Shown: positions 1-8,108 of the stretch, in pieces | Layout of the letters: each line of letters begins with the position of its first letter | Position numbering within the stretch: position 1 is the stretch's first letter | Source of the DNA: Alcaligenes parafaecalis | GTDB taxonomy: Bacteria > Pseudomonadota > Gammaproteobacteria > Burkholderiales > Burkholderiaceae_B | Length of the DNA stretch: 64,000 nt | Direction of reading: 5' to 3' | Assembly (NCBI RefSeq): GCF_026344135.1 | Contig: NZ_JAPKNA010000003.1 | Location: 186,001 to 250,000, forward strand | The notes under the pieces: model-generated | Told to the model about the DNA's origin: nothing | Database searches by the model: none | The model's input: the letters and a program-made list of their open reading frames with translations, nothing else | Program-made: the position numbers and the translations under genes

Positions 1-4
1 AATA

Positions 5-30
5 AAAAAGCCGCGTAATGCGGCTTTTTT
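5..30. terminator. Bidirectional intrinsic terminator
   Basis: An 11-bp stem (AAAAAAGCCGC / GCGGCTTTTTT) around a 4-5 base loop, with an A-run on one side and a T-run on the other. It lies 12 bases past the stop of the minus-strand HxlR gene and would terminate it. It could also serve a + strand gene entering from the left. Confidence 0.85.
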
Positions 31-41
31 GTTTTCTATAG

Positions 42-431
42 TCACTCCGCCTGAGCGTCCCGACGCGCCTGGCAGATGCGTCCATGATGCACATCTGCCC
101 ACTTCACCAGCTCTCGCATGGGCACCAGAAAGGATTGCCCCAATTCGGTCAGCGTGTACTCCACGCGTGGCGGTACTTCTGCGTACAAGGTCCGTTGTAC
201 AAAACCATCAGTTTCCAGACGCTTGAGGGTGCGTGAGAGCATTTGGCGGGAAATATCGCCGATTTCTCGGCCCAGCTCGTTAAAGCGCAGGGTGCCCGGT
301 GCCAGGGATTCCAGGATCAGCAGGCTCCATTGGTCGCCAATTCGATCCAGTACATCCCGTATGGGACAGGGTTGTTCAAATTCTTCCTGTATTGGGCTGG
401 AAGCCAGTACTGCTGCGCTTGATGAGGACAT
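42..431 (-). CDS. HxlR-family (winged-helix) transcriptional regulator
   Basis: 129-residue protein of the usual HxlR/MarR-like size. The family signature is clear: CPIRDVLDRIGDQWSLLIL near residues 22-40, then a helix-turn-helix (FNELGREIGDISRQMLSRTL) and a wing ending in PPRVEYTLTELG. Cys22 sits at the position of the redox-sensing cysteine known from YodB/HypR-type members, so a response to quinones, diamide or other electrophiles is possible (inference). The gene diverges from the oxidoreductase at 583. A perfect 7-bp inverted repeat at 534-552 lies between them and is the likely operator for repression of the oxidoreductase and its partner at 1211. The effector cannot be read from sequence. 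Confidence 0.9.
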   Translation of the reverse strand: MSSSSAAVLASSPIQEEFEQPCPIRDVLDRIGDQWSLLILESLAPGTLRFNELGREIGDISRQMLSRTLKRLETDGFVQRTLYAEVPPRVEYTLTELGQSFLVPMRELVKWADVHHGRICQARRDAQAE

Positions 432-533
432 GTGTCATCGCCTTCTGGGGTTCAATAGTCACTTCCATGTGACCTGGTATGGCTTGCGTGACTTCTTGTG
501 GACTGTCAAAAAACTGTCTAGCATCACACTTAA

Positions 534-552
534 TGGTCTACTTTATAGACCA
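534..552. promoter_or_regulatory. Inverted repeat, candidate HxlR operator
   Basis: TGGTCTA-CTTTA-TAGACCA: perfect 7-bp arms around 5 bases. It lies 30 bases before the ATG at 583 and about 100 bases before the divergent HxlR start at 431. Known HxlR-type operators are dyads of this size with TAGAC/GTCTA half-sites. The link to this regulator is inferred from position. Confidence 0.65.
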
Positions 553-582
553 AGTCTTAATTTGAGCACACAAGGAGCTGTT

Positions 583-1194
583 ATGTCTCGTATTGCATTG
601 ATAGGTGCTTCTGGCGAAGTTGGTTCGCGCCTTTTGAAAGAACTCTCGGATCGCGGCCATACGGTGACAGCGATTGCTCGCCATACTGAAAAAATTGCCA
701 GTCTGCCCAATGTCACGGCTGTTCAGGGTGATGTGAATGATCTGGACGGTTTGATCGCGCTACTGCAAGGTCACGATGTGGCGATTAGTGCAGTTCGCTT
801 TGCGTCTTCAGACCCTTCCAAACTGATCACGGCGGTTCGTGCTGCCGGTGTGAAGCGCTATCTGGTTGTGGGTGGTGCTGCCAGTCTGGAAGTGGCTCCC
901 GGTCAGCGATTGATTGATCAGCCTGCTTTCCCGGACGCGTACCGTACCGAGGCCTTGGGTGGCATTGCTTTCCTGGATCAGTTGCGTCAGGAAAAAGAGC
1001 TGGATTGGACTTTCCTGTCCCCATCGGCTGAATTCGGCCCAGGTCAGCGCACAGGCAAGTTCCGTGTCGGCAAAGACAGCCTTTTGGTCTCGGACCAGGG
1101 CAGCAAGATTTCTTATGAGGATTACGCCATCGCTTTGGTGGACGAGATTGAACGTCCAGCCCATTCGCGCCAGCGATTCACCGTAGGTTATTGA
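583..1194 (+). CDS. NAD(P)-binding (NmrA-like / atypical SDR) oxidoreductase
   Basis: 203 residues starting MSRIALIGASGEVGSRLL. The GASGEVG glycine-rich loop at residues 8-14 marks an N-terminal Rossmann fold of the atypical SDR / NmrA class (YwnB- and BLVRB-like proteins). An AISAVRF segment and VKRYLVVGGAASL follow in the order typical of the family. The reading frame is open further upstream, but this ATG is chosen because AAGGAG lies 12 bases before it and the Rossmann strand starts here. Proteins of this type under HxlR control are often quinone or flavin reductases, or redox sensors that bind NADP without known catalysis. The substrate is unknown. The next gene starts 16 bases after the stop, so the two are probably co-transcribed. 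Confidence 0.85.
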   Translation: MSRIALIGASGEVGSRLLKELSDRGHTVTAIARHTEKIASLPNVTAVQGDVNDLDGLIALLQGHDVAISAVRFASSDPSKLITAVRAAGVKRYLVVGGAASLEVAPGQRLIDQPAFPDAYRTEALGGIAFLDQLRQEKELDWTFLSPSAEFGPGQRTGKFRVGKDSLLVSDQGSKISYEDYAIALVDEIERPAHSRQRFTVGY

Positions 1195-1210
1195 ACAAGG
1201 AGTGGGACTG

Positions 1211-1690
1211 ATGAAAGGTTTAATCCGATGGGTATCTCCAGTGTTATTAGCGGGCTCTTTCTTGTTGAGCACAAATGCAGTGTTGGCTGCCAATTCGCCG
1301 ACTCGTGATGTGGCTCAGGAAGAAAGCAATCGCAAGCTAGTGGTCGATTTTTACGAGAGCTTCTTCAACAAGCATCAGGTGCAGGAAGCGGCAGCCGTGG
1401 TGGCCGAGGACTACATCCAGCACAACCCGGAAGTGCCGGACGGAAAGGCGCCTTTTGTGGGTTATTTTGGTGGCTACTTCAAAGAAAACCCGGAGTCTCG
1501 TGCGCGGATTGTGCGTAGTGCCGCAGATGGTGATCTGGTCTATCTGCATGTGCACTCGACCAATGGCAAGGCAGATCGCGGACAGGCGGTGATTGATATT
1601 TTCCGGGTGCAAGACGGCAAGATTGTGGAGCACTGGGATGTGATTCAGGCCGTGCCGGAGCAGGCTGCCAATAGCAATACCATGTTCTAA
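1211..1690 (+). CDS. Exported SnoaL-like (NTF2-fold) protein
   Basis: 159 residues. The N-terminus (MKGLIRWVSPVLLAGSFLLS, then TNAVLA) is a Sec signal peptide with likely cleavage after AVLA. The mature part has SnoaL / polyketide-cyclase-like features: LVVDFYESFFNKHQVQEAA, YIQHNPEVPDGKAPF, and VIDIFRVQDGKIVEHWDVIQ. This family is widespread as small epoxide-hydrolase- or isomerase-like proteins of unknown substrate. ATG 1211 is preferred over GTG 1202 because AAGGAG (1197-1202) is 8 bases upstream. It follows the oxidoreductase closely, so both are probably under the same HxlR operator. The periplasmic location sets it apart from its cytosolic partner. Confidence 0.85.
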   Translation: MKGLIRWVSPVLLAGSFLLSTNAVLAANSPTRDVAQEESNRKLVVDFYESFFNKHQVQEAAAVVAEDYIQHNPEVPDGKAPFVGYFGGYFKENPESRARIVRSAADGDLVYLHVHSTNGKADRGQAVIDIFRVQDGKIVEHWDVIQAVPEQAANSNTMF

Positions 1691-1752
1691 GGTCGCTAGT
1701 TTGGGGTGATGCGCTGCCCCAGTGCAAAGAGGACTTATGTGTACGCCAGATA

Positions 1753-1782
1753 AAAGACCCGCCATCACTGGCGGGTCTTTTT
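1753..1782. terminator. Intrinsic terminator between convergent genes
   Basis: An 11-bp perfect stem (AAAGACCCGCC / GGCGGGTCTTT) with a 6-base loop and T-runs on both strands. It closes the oxidoreductase-SnoaL unit on the + strand and can also stop the convergent MFS gene. Confidence 0.9.
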
Positions 1783-1863
1783 GATGAAGGGGGCCGTTAA
1801 ACAGCGTTCTTTTTTGGGCAAGCGTTTTTGCTGTGTTTTAGCAGGGTTTTAATCCCGAGTCGC

Positions 1864-3093
1864 CTAAGCCGTCTGCATCTTGATCTTGGCTTCGCGGATC
1901 GGCAGGTTGACGATGGCAGCCAGTACGGCCAACACAATATCAGCCCACCACATCCAGCTATAGTCGCCAAAACGAGTCAGGGCAATGCCACCCAGCCAAG
2001 CACCTAGAAAGCCGCCGATCTGATGCGAGAAAAGGGCCAGACCGAACAGGGTAGCCAGATAGCGCGTGCCAAACAGCTTGGCAACGATATTGGCCGTTGG
2101 GGGTACGGTGGCCAGCCAGGTCAGTCCCAATCCGATGGCGAAGATATAAAACACCAGATCGGTTTTAGGCATCATCAAATACCACAGGATCAGCACGGCG
2201 CGAGAAGCATACATCAGCGCCAGTACGTACTTGCTGCGCCAGCGGGCAATGCAGGAGCCAGCGGCAATACTACCGAAGATATTGGCCAGACCGATCAAGG
2301 CTAGTGACCAGCTTGCCACCGAAGGCGGCAGTCCGCACAGGTCAATCTCCCCCGGCAGGTGGGTGACCAGAAACGCAATATGAAAACCGCAGGTGAAAAA
2401 GCCTAGGCTCAACAGCAAATAGCTGCGATCTTTCATGGCGCTTTTGACTGTCTCGGCCAGGCCAGGGCCGCTGGGAAGGGGAGCGGGGCTTGGGGCAGCC
2501 GCCGCTTTGTTAGTCTTGCCGCCGGGGCTTAGTTTGCGGATCAGGGGCAGGGTCAGCAGGGCGGTCAGGGCCAGGACCCAGAAGGTGGACATCCAACCCA
2601 CCCAGCCGATCAGTTTTTGTACAACGGGGGCAAAGACAAACTGCCCGAAGGAGCCGCCTGCATTGATCAGGCCTGAGGCCTGGCCGCGTGCGTGGTCGGG
2701 AATGCGCTGGGCGGCGGCACCAATCAAGGTGGAAAAGCTGGCTGCTCCCGAGCCGAGGTTGGCCAGCAGGCCCAGCGTCAAGGTCAGGCCCAGGCCTGAG
2801 CCAATAAACGGAGTGACGGCGCAGCCCAGAGCCAGAATCAGGAGGCCTGCAATCAGTACACGGTCTGGCCCCCAACGATCCGAGCAGGCACCGGCAATGG
2901 GCTGAATGGCACCCCAGGCCAGTTGGCCGACGGCCATTGCAAAGCTGATGGACATAATGCCCATGCCGGTTGCTTTATCAATGGGGCCGACGAATAGACC
3001 GAAGGATTGGCGTATCCCCATGGTGACCATCAGGATGCCAGCAGCAGCCAAAGTCACCGTCATGACGGCGGGCTGGCGCAAGGATTGAAACAT
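1864..3093 (-). CDS. MFS transporter
   Basis: 409 residues with about 12 hydrophobic segments, the standard major facilitator length. A cytoplasmic loop between the two six-helix halves (roughly residues 190-215) is rich in Ala, Pro and Ser. The loop after helix 2 carries GACSDRWGPDRVLIAG, matching the MFS signature G-x3-D-R-x-G-x-R. The N-terminus (GIRQSFGLFVGPIDKATGMG) resembles the NarK/oxalate-formate antiporter-like and monocarboxylate-transporter-like branch, but no substrate can be named. The gene stands alone. Its upstream region holds a long (GTT)n tract beginning about 130 bases before the start codon, which might affect its expression. Confidence 0.88.
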   Translation of the reverse strand: MFQSLRQPAVMTVTLAAAGILMVTMGIRQSFGLFVGPIDKATGMGIMSISFAMAVGQLAWGAIQPIAGACSDRWGPDRVLIAGLLILALGCAVTPFIGSGLGLTLTLGLLANLGSGAASFSTLIGAAAQRIPDHARGQASGLINAGGSFGQFVFAPVVQKLIGWVGWMSTFWVLALTALLTLPLIRKLSPGGKTNKAAAAPSPAPLPSGPGLAETVKSAMKDRSYLLLSLGFFTCGFHIAFLVTHLPGEIDLCGLPPSVASWSLALIGLANIFGSIAAGSCIARWRSKYVLALMYASRAVLILWYLMMPKTDLVFYIFAIGLGLTWLATVPPTANIVAKLFGTRYLATLFGLALFSHQIGGFLGAWLGGIALTRFGDYSWMWWADIVLAVLAAIVNLPIREAKIKMQTA

Positions 3094-3224
3094 GGGGTCC
3101 CCTCTTATTATTCAGGTTTGAATTATCTGGCGAAATGCCAAAGAGGTGCAATCACCTTGTCTTGTGAAAAGCGATTGGGTGGACAGTGTTGTAGGGCGCC
3201 GTGATCCAGTTCCAGCTGCGGGAG

Positions 3225-3304
<80 letters not shown>

Positions 3305-3386
3305 GGGCTGTGCGTGGCAGGAAGTGTAGGGCGCAGAACCAGGCTGTTTACTGCGGCGTTTGATGGTTCAAGCGAGCGAGGGACAT

Positions 3387-3420
3387 AAAAAAAGACGGGC
3401 TAATAGCTCCGTCTTTTTTG
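3387..3420. terminator. Intrinsic terminator of ybaK
   Basis: A stem of AAAAAAGACGG with CCGTCTTTTTT around a 10-base loop. It lies 35 bases after the stop of the leftward ybaK gene. The A/T runs make it usable in both directions. Confidence 0.85.
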
Positions 3421-3454
3421 TACTTGTTGCTCAATAAGATCAGCTTTTTTGAGC

Positions 3455-3949
3455 TCAACCTTTTTCCAGACCCGCTTGTACTGGTCGTGCTCCCAGCTTG
3501 TCGATCAGAACCTGAGGGTTGATACCCAGCAAATAGCCGCGTCGGCCGCCGTTAATGTAAATGGTGTCGAACTCCAGCAGTTCTTCTTCCAGCCACACAG
3601 GCATGGCCTTGCGGGTGGCAAAGGGCGAGGTGCCGCCAACCATATAGCCAGAGTGGCGCTGGGCTACATCTGGCTTGCAGGGGGCGATCTTTTTCGCGCC
3701 CGTCTGACGGGCCAGATTCTTGGTGGAGACTTCACGGTCACCGTGCATCACGATAATCAACGGCTTGGCGCTTTCATCTTCCATGATCAGGGTCTTGGCC
3801 ACCCGGTGCAGGTCCAGACCTAGCTGGGCTGCTGCTTCCATGGCTCCGCCGTGATCGACATAGTCGTAGCTATGCTCGGTAAAGGAAATGCCATTTTTAC
3901 GTAGCCATTGCGTGGCGGGTGTTTCGCTAACGTGTTTTTCTTTAGCCAT
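3455..3949 (-). CDS. ybaK: YbaK/EbsC-type aminoacyl-tRNA deacylase (Cys-tRNA(Pro)/Cys-tRNA(Cys) class)
   Basis: 164 residues, the usual length of YbaK (about 159). Residues 1-30 (ETPATQWLRKNGISFTEHSYDY) match the start of the family. The fold continues with VAKTLIMEDESAKPLIIVMHGDREVSTKNLARQTGAKK, where the Lys in VAKTLI corresponds to the catalytic lysine of E. coli YbaK. GYMVGGTSPFATRK and GGRRGYLLGINPQVL complete the signature. The enzyme hydrolyses tRNA mischarged by prolyl-tRNA synthetase, in the cytosol. The stop of xerD is 15 bases upstream of this start, so the two genes are probably one leftward unit. Co-transcription is inferred from spacing only. Confidence 0.92.
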   Translation of the reverse strand: MAKEKHVSETPATQWLRKNGISFTEHSYDYVDHGGAMEAAAQLGLDLHRVAKTLIMEDESAKPLIIVMHGDREVSTKNLARQTGAKKIAPCKPDVAQRHSGYMVGGTSPFATRKAMPVWLEEELLEFDTIYINGGRRGYLLGINPQVLIDKLGARPVQAGLEKG

Positions 3950-3964
3950 ATCTGGGTAGGGCGC

Positions 3965-4861
3965 TCAGGCGCGTGGGTGATGGGCTGCGTGCAAGGCTTT
4001 CAAGCGCTCACGTGCCACATGAGTATAAATCTGGGTCGTGGAAATGTCGGCGTGCCCCAAGAGCATCTGCACGACGCGCAAGTCGGCACCGTGATTCAGC
4101 AAATGAGTTGCAAAAGCATGACGCAGAACGTGCGGGGACAAGGGGGCCAAAATCCCGGCCTGGACAGCGTACTTTTTGACGATCAGCCAGAAGGATTGGC
4201 GGCTCATGCAGGTGCCGCGTCCGGTAATAAAAACAAAGTCGCTGCGTCGCTGGCCCAGCAAAGCCGGGCGGGACTCCTGCATATACCGCTCGATCCAGTG
4301 CATGGCTTCTTGGCCCAAGGGAACCAGTCTGTCCTTGCCGCCTTTGCCCTGATCAATGCGTAGCACACCGTCGCTCAGGCTCAGGTTTTGCAGGGGGAGC
4401 TCAGTCAGTTCAGTGACGCGCAAACCGCTGGCATACAAGGTTTCCAGCATGCAGCGATCACGCAGCCCCAAGGGATTATGAATGTCTGGTGCTGCCAGCA
4501 GGCGCTCTACCTGCTCTTCGGACAAGGTGTGCGGGACGCGCGGGGCCTGACGGGCACTGCTCAGTTCCAGGCAAGGGTCATCCTGACGCATGCCTTCCTG
4601 TACTGTCCAATCGTAAAAGCGGCGCAAAGTCGCTAGTCTGCGGTTGGCGGTGCTGGCTTTGCTGTGCCCGGACTGGCTGGCCATCCACTCTCGTAAATCA
4701 ATCGCTTCCAGCTGCTCCAGCGGCTTTCCCCCGCGCTTTTGCTGAGCCCATTCTTCCAGGCGCTCCAAGTCCTGCCGATACGCTTGCTGCGTGTTGGCAG
4801 CCAGGCCATCCTGCAACCAGAGCATGGTGATGAAATCGGAAATCAGACTGGCTTGCGTCAT
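3965..4861 (-). CDS. xerD: Site-specific tyrosine recombinase XerD
   Basis: 298 residues from the chosen ATG (MTQASLISDFITMLWLQDGL), exactly the length of E. coli XerD. The frame is open to 4933, but the upstream stretch is not XerD-like. An N-terminal SAM-like core-binding domain (about residues 5-90, NTQQAYRQDLERL) precedes the catalytic domain. The active-site residues are all visible: Arg in ASGLRVTEL, Lys in QGKGGKDRLVPL, HVLRH, GHADIS and the Tyr nucleophile in TTQIYTHV. With XerC, FtsK and dif (not in this window) it resolves chromosome dimers. A dedicated integrase is unlikely because no att sites or cargo genes are nearby and the size and motifs fit housekeeping XerD. Confidence 0.93.
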   Translation of the reverse strand: MTQASLISDFITMLWLQDGLAANTQQAYRQDLERLEEWAQQKRGGKPLEQLEAIDLREWMASQSGHSKASTANRRLATLRRFYDWTVQEGMRQDDPCLELSSARQAPRVPHTLSEEQVERLLAAPDIHNPLGLRDRCMLETLYASGLRVTELTELPLQNLSLSDGVLRIDQGKGGKDRLVPLGQEAMHWIERYMQESRPALLGQRRSDFVFITGRGTCMSRQSFWLIVKKYAVQAGILAPLSPHVLRHAFATHLLNHGADLRVVQMLLGHADISTTQIYTHVARERLKALHAAHHPRA

Positions 4862-4981
4862 GGGAATGGAGGCGTCATAAAGCCGGGTTTCAGAGAGCTT
4901 TAGTACAGGGAAACAGGGCGAGAAAGTCATCATGCTATCACTCCAGCATGATGATCTTCATTCAGTAGATAGGGTGTCCTG

Positions 4982-5003
4982 CGCTATATACCTATATATA
5001 TTT
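4982..5003. promoter_or_regulatory. Candidate ModE operator / modA promoter region
   Basis: CGCTATATA followed by a short spacer and TATATATTT. The left arm matches the CGCTATATA half of known ModE boxes, and the right arm is degenerate against the expected TATATAGCG. A -10-like TATACT (5010-5015) follows, so a bound repressor would cover the promoter. modE is encoded 2.2 kb away, at the end of the same cluster. No convincing -35 is seen. Confidence 0.6.
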
Positions 5004-5047
5004 CCTGATTATACTAATTCGTTACACCCGTCCTGGAGGAGAAAACA

Positions 5048-5797
5048 ATGTTTAAACGTGTCGTATCGGTAGCCGCCTTATCCCTGTTCCTGCAAGGCAC
5101 CGCCCAAGCCGATGAGTTGGTGGTGGCCGCTGCTGCCAGCCTGACCAACGCCTTCAAGGAACTGGCCGGTCAGTTTGAAGCAGAGCACCCCGGCACTAAA
5201 GTGCTGACCAGCTTTGCCGCATCGGATGTCTTGTTGCAGCAGATCGTCAATGGCGCTCCCGTGGATGTGTTTGCGTCGGCAGACCAGAAAGCCATGAACA
5301 AGGCCGAGGAAGCCAAAGCCGTTGATCCCGCTACTCGCAAGAATTTTGTGCAGAATCAGGTTGTGCTGATTGTGCCTAGCGACAACCCCGCTAAAGTGAC
5401 TAACGCTGGCGATCTGGGCAAGCCAGAAGTCAAACGTGTTGCTCTGGGTAATCCTGCTGTGGTGCCTGTTGGCCGCTACACCCAAGCTGCTCTGGAAAAA
5501 GCCGGTCAGTGGGATGCGGTCAAACAGCGCGAAATCCTGGGCCAAAACGTGCGTCAGGTGCTGGATTACGTGGCCCGTGGTGAAGTGGAAGCCGGTTTCG
5601 TGTTCGCAACCGACGCAGCCATCATGAAAGACAAAGTGGAAGTGCTGGAAGTGCTCAAGACCACCGAGCCTGTTACTTACCCGATCGCTTTGGTTCAGCG
5701 TGACGGCCGTAACGACAAGGCCCAGGCTTTCCAGGATTTCGTCATGTCCGAGTCCGGTCAACAAGTGCTGGCAAAATACGGTTTTGCCAAGCCTTGA
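5048..5797 (+). CDS. modA: Molybdate ABC transporter, periplasmic binding protein
   Basis: 249 residues with a Sec signal peptide (MFKRVVSVAALSLFLQGTAQA, split here as MFKRVVSVAALSLF and LQGTAQA). The mature protein begins DELVVAAAASLTNAFKELA, a classical ModA start where the Ser/Ala residues bind the oxyanion. APVDVFASADQKAMNKAE and RNFVQNQVVLIVP are further ModA blocks, with GRYTQAALEKAG in the second lobe. It binds molybdate or tungstate in the periplasm and hands it to ModB. GGAGGA 5-10 bases upstream supports the start. It is the first gene of modABC, and the ModE-box candidate lies about 50 bases before it. Confidence 0.95.
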   Translation: MFKRVVSVAALSLFLQGTAQADELVVAAAASLTNAFKELAGQFEAEHPGTKVLTSFAASDVLLQQIVNGAPVDVFASADQKAMNKAEEAKAVDPATRKNFVQNQVVLIVPSDNPAKVTNAGDLGKPEVKRVALGNPAVVPVGRYTQAALEKAGQWDAVKQREILGQNVRQVLDYVARGEVEAGFVFATDAAIMKDKVEVLEVLKTTEPVTYPIALVQRDGRNDKAQAFQDFVMSESGQQVLAKYGFAKP

Positions 5798-5819
5798 TAG
5801 ATAGGATTTTGATAGCAGG

Positions 5820-6497
5820 ATGACTTCACTTTGGATTCCCTTGTGGTTATCGCTCAAGGTCGCCGGTTGGGCGACCTTGTTCGCCTGCGTGCTGGGCATA
5901 GGCATTGCCTATGCCTTGTCGCGCTGGCAGTCGCGCTGGTGTGACCTGCTCGACTCCATTCTGACCTTGCCCATGGTTTTGCCGCCCACCGTGATCGGCT
6001 ATTACCTTCTGGTCTTGTTGGGGCGACGAAGCGCTGTAGGGCAGTGGCTCTCCAGCATGGGGATTGAGCTGGTCTTTACCTGGCAGGGCGCCGTCATTGC
6101 CGCAACAGTCGTCGCCTTTCCCATGATTTTGAAAGCGGCTCGTGCAGCTTTTGAAGACGTGGACCCGCGACTGGAAAATGCAGCCAGCGTCTTGGGCCTG
6201 AAACCCCTGGCCATTTTTTTCCGTGTCAGCCTGCCTTTGGCGGCGCGTGGCATTATGGCGGGTGTCTTGTTGGCCTTTGCCCGTGCATTGGGCGAGTTCG
6301 GTGCCACCCTGATGATTGCAGGCAGCATACCTGGGCGTACCCAGACTATGTCGATTGCCATTTATGAAGCGGTGCAGGCGGGCGAGGATCAGCAAGCCTT
6401 GGTGCTGGTCGCTATCATTTCGATTACCTGCGTGCTGGTTCTGTGGAGCACCAGTGCTTTGTCACCGCGCCATGTACGTCGTAAAAGAGGGATGTAA
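5820..6497 (+). CDS. modB: Molybdate ABC transporter permease
   Basis: 225 residues, the normal ModB length, with about five hydrophobic helices. The cytoplasmic EAA loop is clear (LENAASVLGLKPLAIFFRVSLP), with the A-x3-G core that docks the ATPase. The start follows the modA stop by 22 bases. The stop overlaps the modC start by one base (TAATG), indicating translational coupling. It forms the inner-membrane channel for molybdate. Confidence 0.94.
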   Translation: MTSLWIPLWLSLKVAGWATLFACVLGIGIAYALSRWQSRWCDLLDSILTLPMVLPPTVIGYYLLVLLGRRSAVGQWLSSMGIELVFTWQGAVIAATVVAFPMILKAARAAFEDVDPRLENAASVLGLKPLAIFFRVSLPLAARGIMAGVLLAFARALGEFGATLMIAGSIPGRTQTMSIAIYEAVQAGEDQQALVLVAIISITCVLVLWSTSALSPRHVRRKRGM

Positions 6498-7198
6498 TGA
6501 GCCTGAATGTACAGATTCAACGCACCGTGCTCAGCGAGGCCCGTCGTTTCGAGCTGAATATACAGATTCAAACCGAGGCCCGGCATATTGCCTTGTACGG
6601 GCCGTCGGGCTCGGGTAAATCCTTGACGGTGCAAAGCGTGGCTGGTTTGTTGCGCCCCGACCATGGCCGCATCCAGATTGGCGATCAGGTTTATTTTGAT
6701 TCTGAAAAAGGCATCAATCTGAAACCGCGCGAGCGTCGGGTGGCCTATCTGTTTCAGGATTACGGCCTGTTCCCGCATCTGACAGCGGCGCAGAATATCT
6801 GCTTTGGCCTGAACACGGGCTTGTTCAACCGCTCGGTGCGGGACATGCCTGCCGCTGCCCAGCGTTGGGTAGAGGCGTTTCAGTTGGAGTCTGTGCTGAA
6901 CAGCTATCCTGCCCAGCTATCGGGCGGGCAAAAGCAGCGTTGTGCTCTGGCACGAGCCTTGGCAATCAAGCCACAATTGCTGTTGCTGGATGAGCCTTTG
7001 GCGGCCCTGGATCAGGATTTGCGTGCCCGTTTGCGGGCCGAACTGGCTCAGTTGCAAAGCCAGATCGATATTCCCACCATTTTGATCACGCATGATCCTG
7101 AAGATGCCAGGGCCTTGGCCCAAGAGGTCTACCGCATTCGCGATGGACGCATCATAGAGCGCTGTACCAGCGCTGATCTGGAACTGGCTACAGCGTAG
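6497..7198 (+). CDS. modC: Molybdate ABC transporter ATP-binding protein, short form without TOBE domain
   Basis: 233 residues. The nucleotide-binding domain is complete: Walker A GPSGSGKS (residues 35-42), Q-loop in AYLFQDYGLFPHL, signature LSGGQKQR, Walker B LLLLDEPLAALD and switch His in LITHDPEDA. E. coli ModC is about 350 residues and has a C-terminal molybdate-binding TOBE/Mop domain. This one stops right after the ATPase core, so it lacks the domain used for trans-inhibition. A similar short form is known in some other bacteria. The 3' end overlaps the convergent modE by 11 bases. Confidence 0.92.
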   Translation: MSLNVQIQRTVLSEARRFELNIQIQTEARHIALYGPSGSGKSLTVQSVAGLLRPDHGRIQIGDQVYFDSEKGINLKPRERRVAYLFQDYGLFPHLTAAQNICFGLNTGLFNRSVRDMPAAAQRWVEAFQLESVLNSYPAQLSGGQKQRCALARALAIKPQLLLLDEPLAALDQDLRARLRAELAQLQSQIDIPTILITHDPEDARALAQEVYRIRDGRIIERCTSADLELATA

Positions 7199-8000
7199 CG
7201 ATCATCACGCTGGAGGCTTTGAACAGCGCATAGGCGGATTGGCCTGCTTCCAGGTGCAAACGCTGTGTGCTGTCCAGGGTGATGCTGGCCGTCACGGTCA
7301 GCCCTTGAGGCAGTTCCAGACGCACTTCCGCATTTACTGCACCGGCGATGACATCGGTAATCTTGCCGGGCAACTGGTTGCGGGCGGACAGCGAGTCGCG
7401 CGTATCGCCAGTACCAATCATGATCGAGGACGCTTTCAGGAAAGCCAGTACTTTCTGTCCTTCGCGCAGGCCCAGGTTTTCCGTGCTTTCTCGTGTGATG
7501 GACGCCACGACAGTTTGGCCCTGGCCAATATCTACATGAATTTCGTCGTTGACGGCACCCGTTTTGATCGTGGTAACAACACCGGGCAGTTGGTTGCGAG
7601 CAGAAGTTTGCATGATCATGGTTTGGAGTAACTCCATCTGAGTGGCCACTGAAGGCATTAAGCGACCGATACGGCTCATGAAACGCTGATGCAGCCGGTC
7701 GTAGGTTTGGTACAGCTCCAGCAATTCAACAGCCTTGGGCGTCAAGGTGGCGCCACCGCCACGGTGGCCGCCAGTACTGCGCAGCACCAGTGGCTCGCCC
7801 GCCATATTGTTCATGATGTCGATGGCGTCCCAGGCCGCTTTGTAGCTGATGCCAATATGGCGGGCAGCGGCAGAGATCGAGCCCAGCTCGGCAATGGCGG
7901 CCAGCAAAGCCATACGACGGGCGCTGCCCCAGGTATGGTCGCCCGTGCGCAGCGACAGGCTGCCGGTTAATTCGGTATTGGGAGTGTGTGAACTAGACAT
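7188..8000 (-). CDS. modE: Molybdate-responsive transcriptional regulator ModE
   Basis: 270 residues in the standard ModE layout. Residues about 25-95 form a LysR-like winged helix (RRMALLAAIAELGSISAAAR, then HIGISYKAAWDAIDIMNN). Two tandem Mop/TOBE domains follow, each beginning SARNQLPG (about residues 132 and 205), with GAVNDEIHVDIGQGQTVVASI and GAVNAEVRLELPQGLTVTASI as parallel blocks. Dimeric ModE binds molybdate through these domains and represses modABC, and may activate molybdoenzyme genes. It is transcribed towards modC with an 11-base overlap of the 3' ends, so its promoter is separate from the operon it should control. Confidence 0.94.
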   Translation of the reverse strand: MSSSHTPNTELTGSLSLRTGDHTWGSARRMALLAAIAELGSISAAARHIGISYKAAWDAIDIMNNMAGEPLVLRSTGGHRGGGATLTPKAVELLELYQTYDRLHQRFMSRIGRLMPSVATQMELLQTMIMQTSARNQLPGVVTTIKTGAVNDEIHVDIGQGQTVVASITRESTENLGLREGQKVLAFLKASSIMIGTGDTRDSLSARNQLPGKITDVIAGAVNAEVRLELPQGLTVTASITLDSTQRLHLEAGQSAYALFKASSVMIATL

Positions 8001-8108
8001 GGTGATAAGTGTAAGGGCGAGAGCGAGCTAGGGATAGAGCGCCGGTACAATGGCCGGATCAGCGCTGCTGGCCGTTCTGTTTTCTTGCAACCTTAACTGG
8101 TTTTTTCT

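Noticed and set aside
3965..4861. XerD as the integrase of a mobile element
   Set aside because: Length and motifs fit housekeeping XerD; neighbours are core genes and no att-like repeats are visible.
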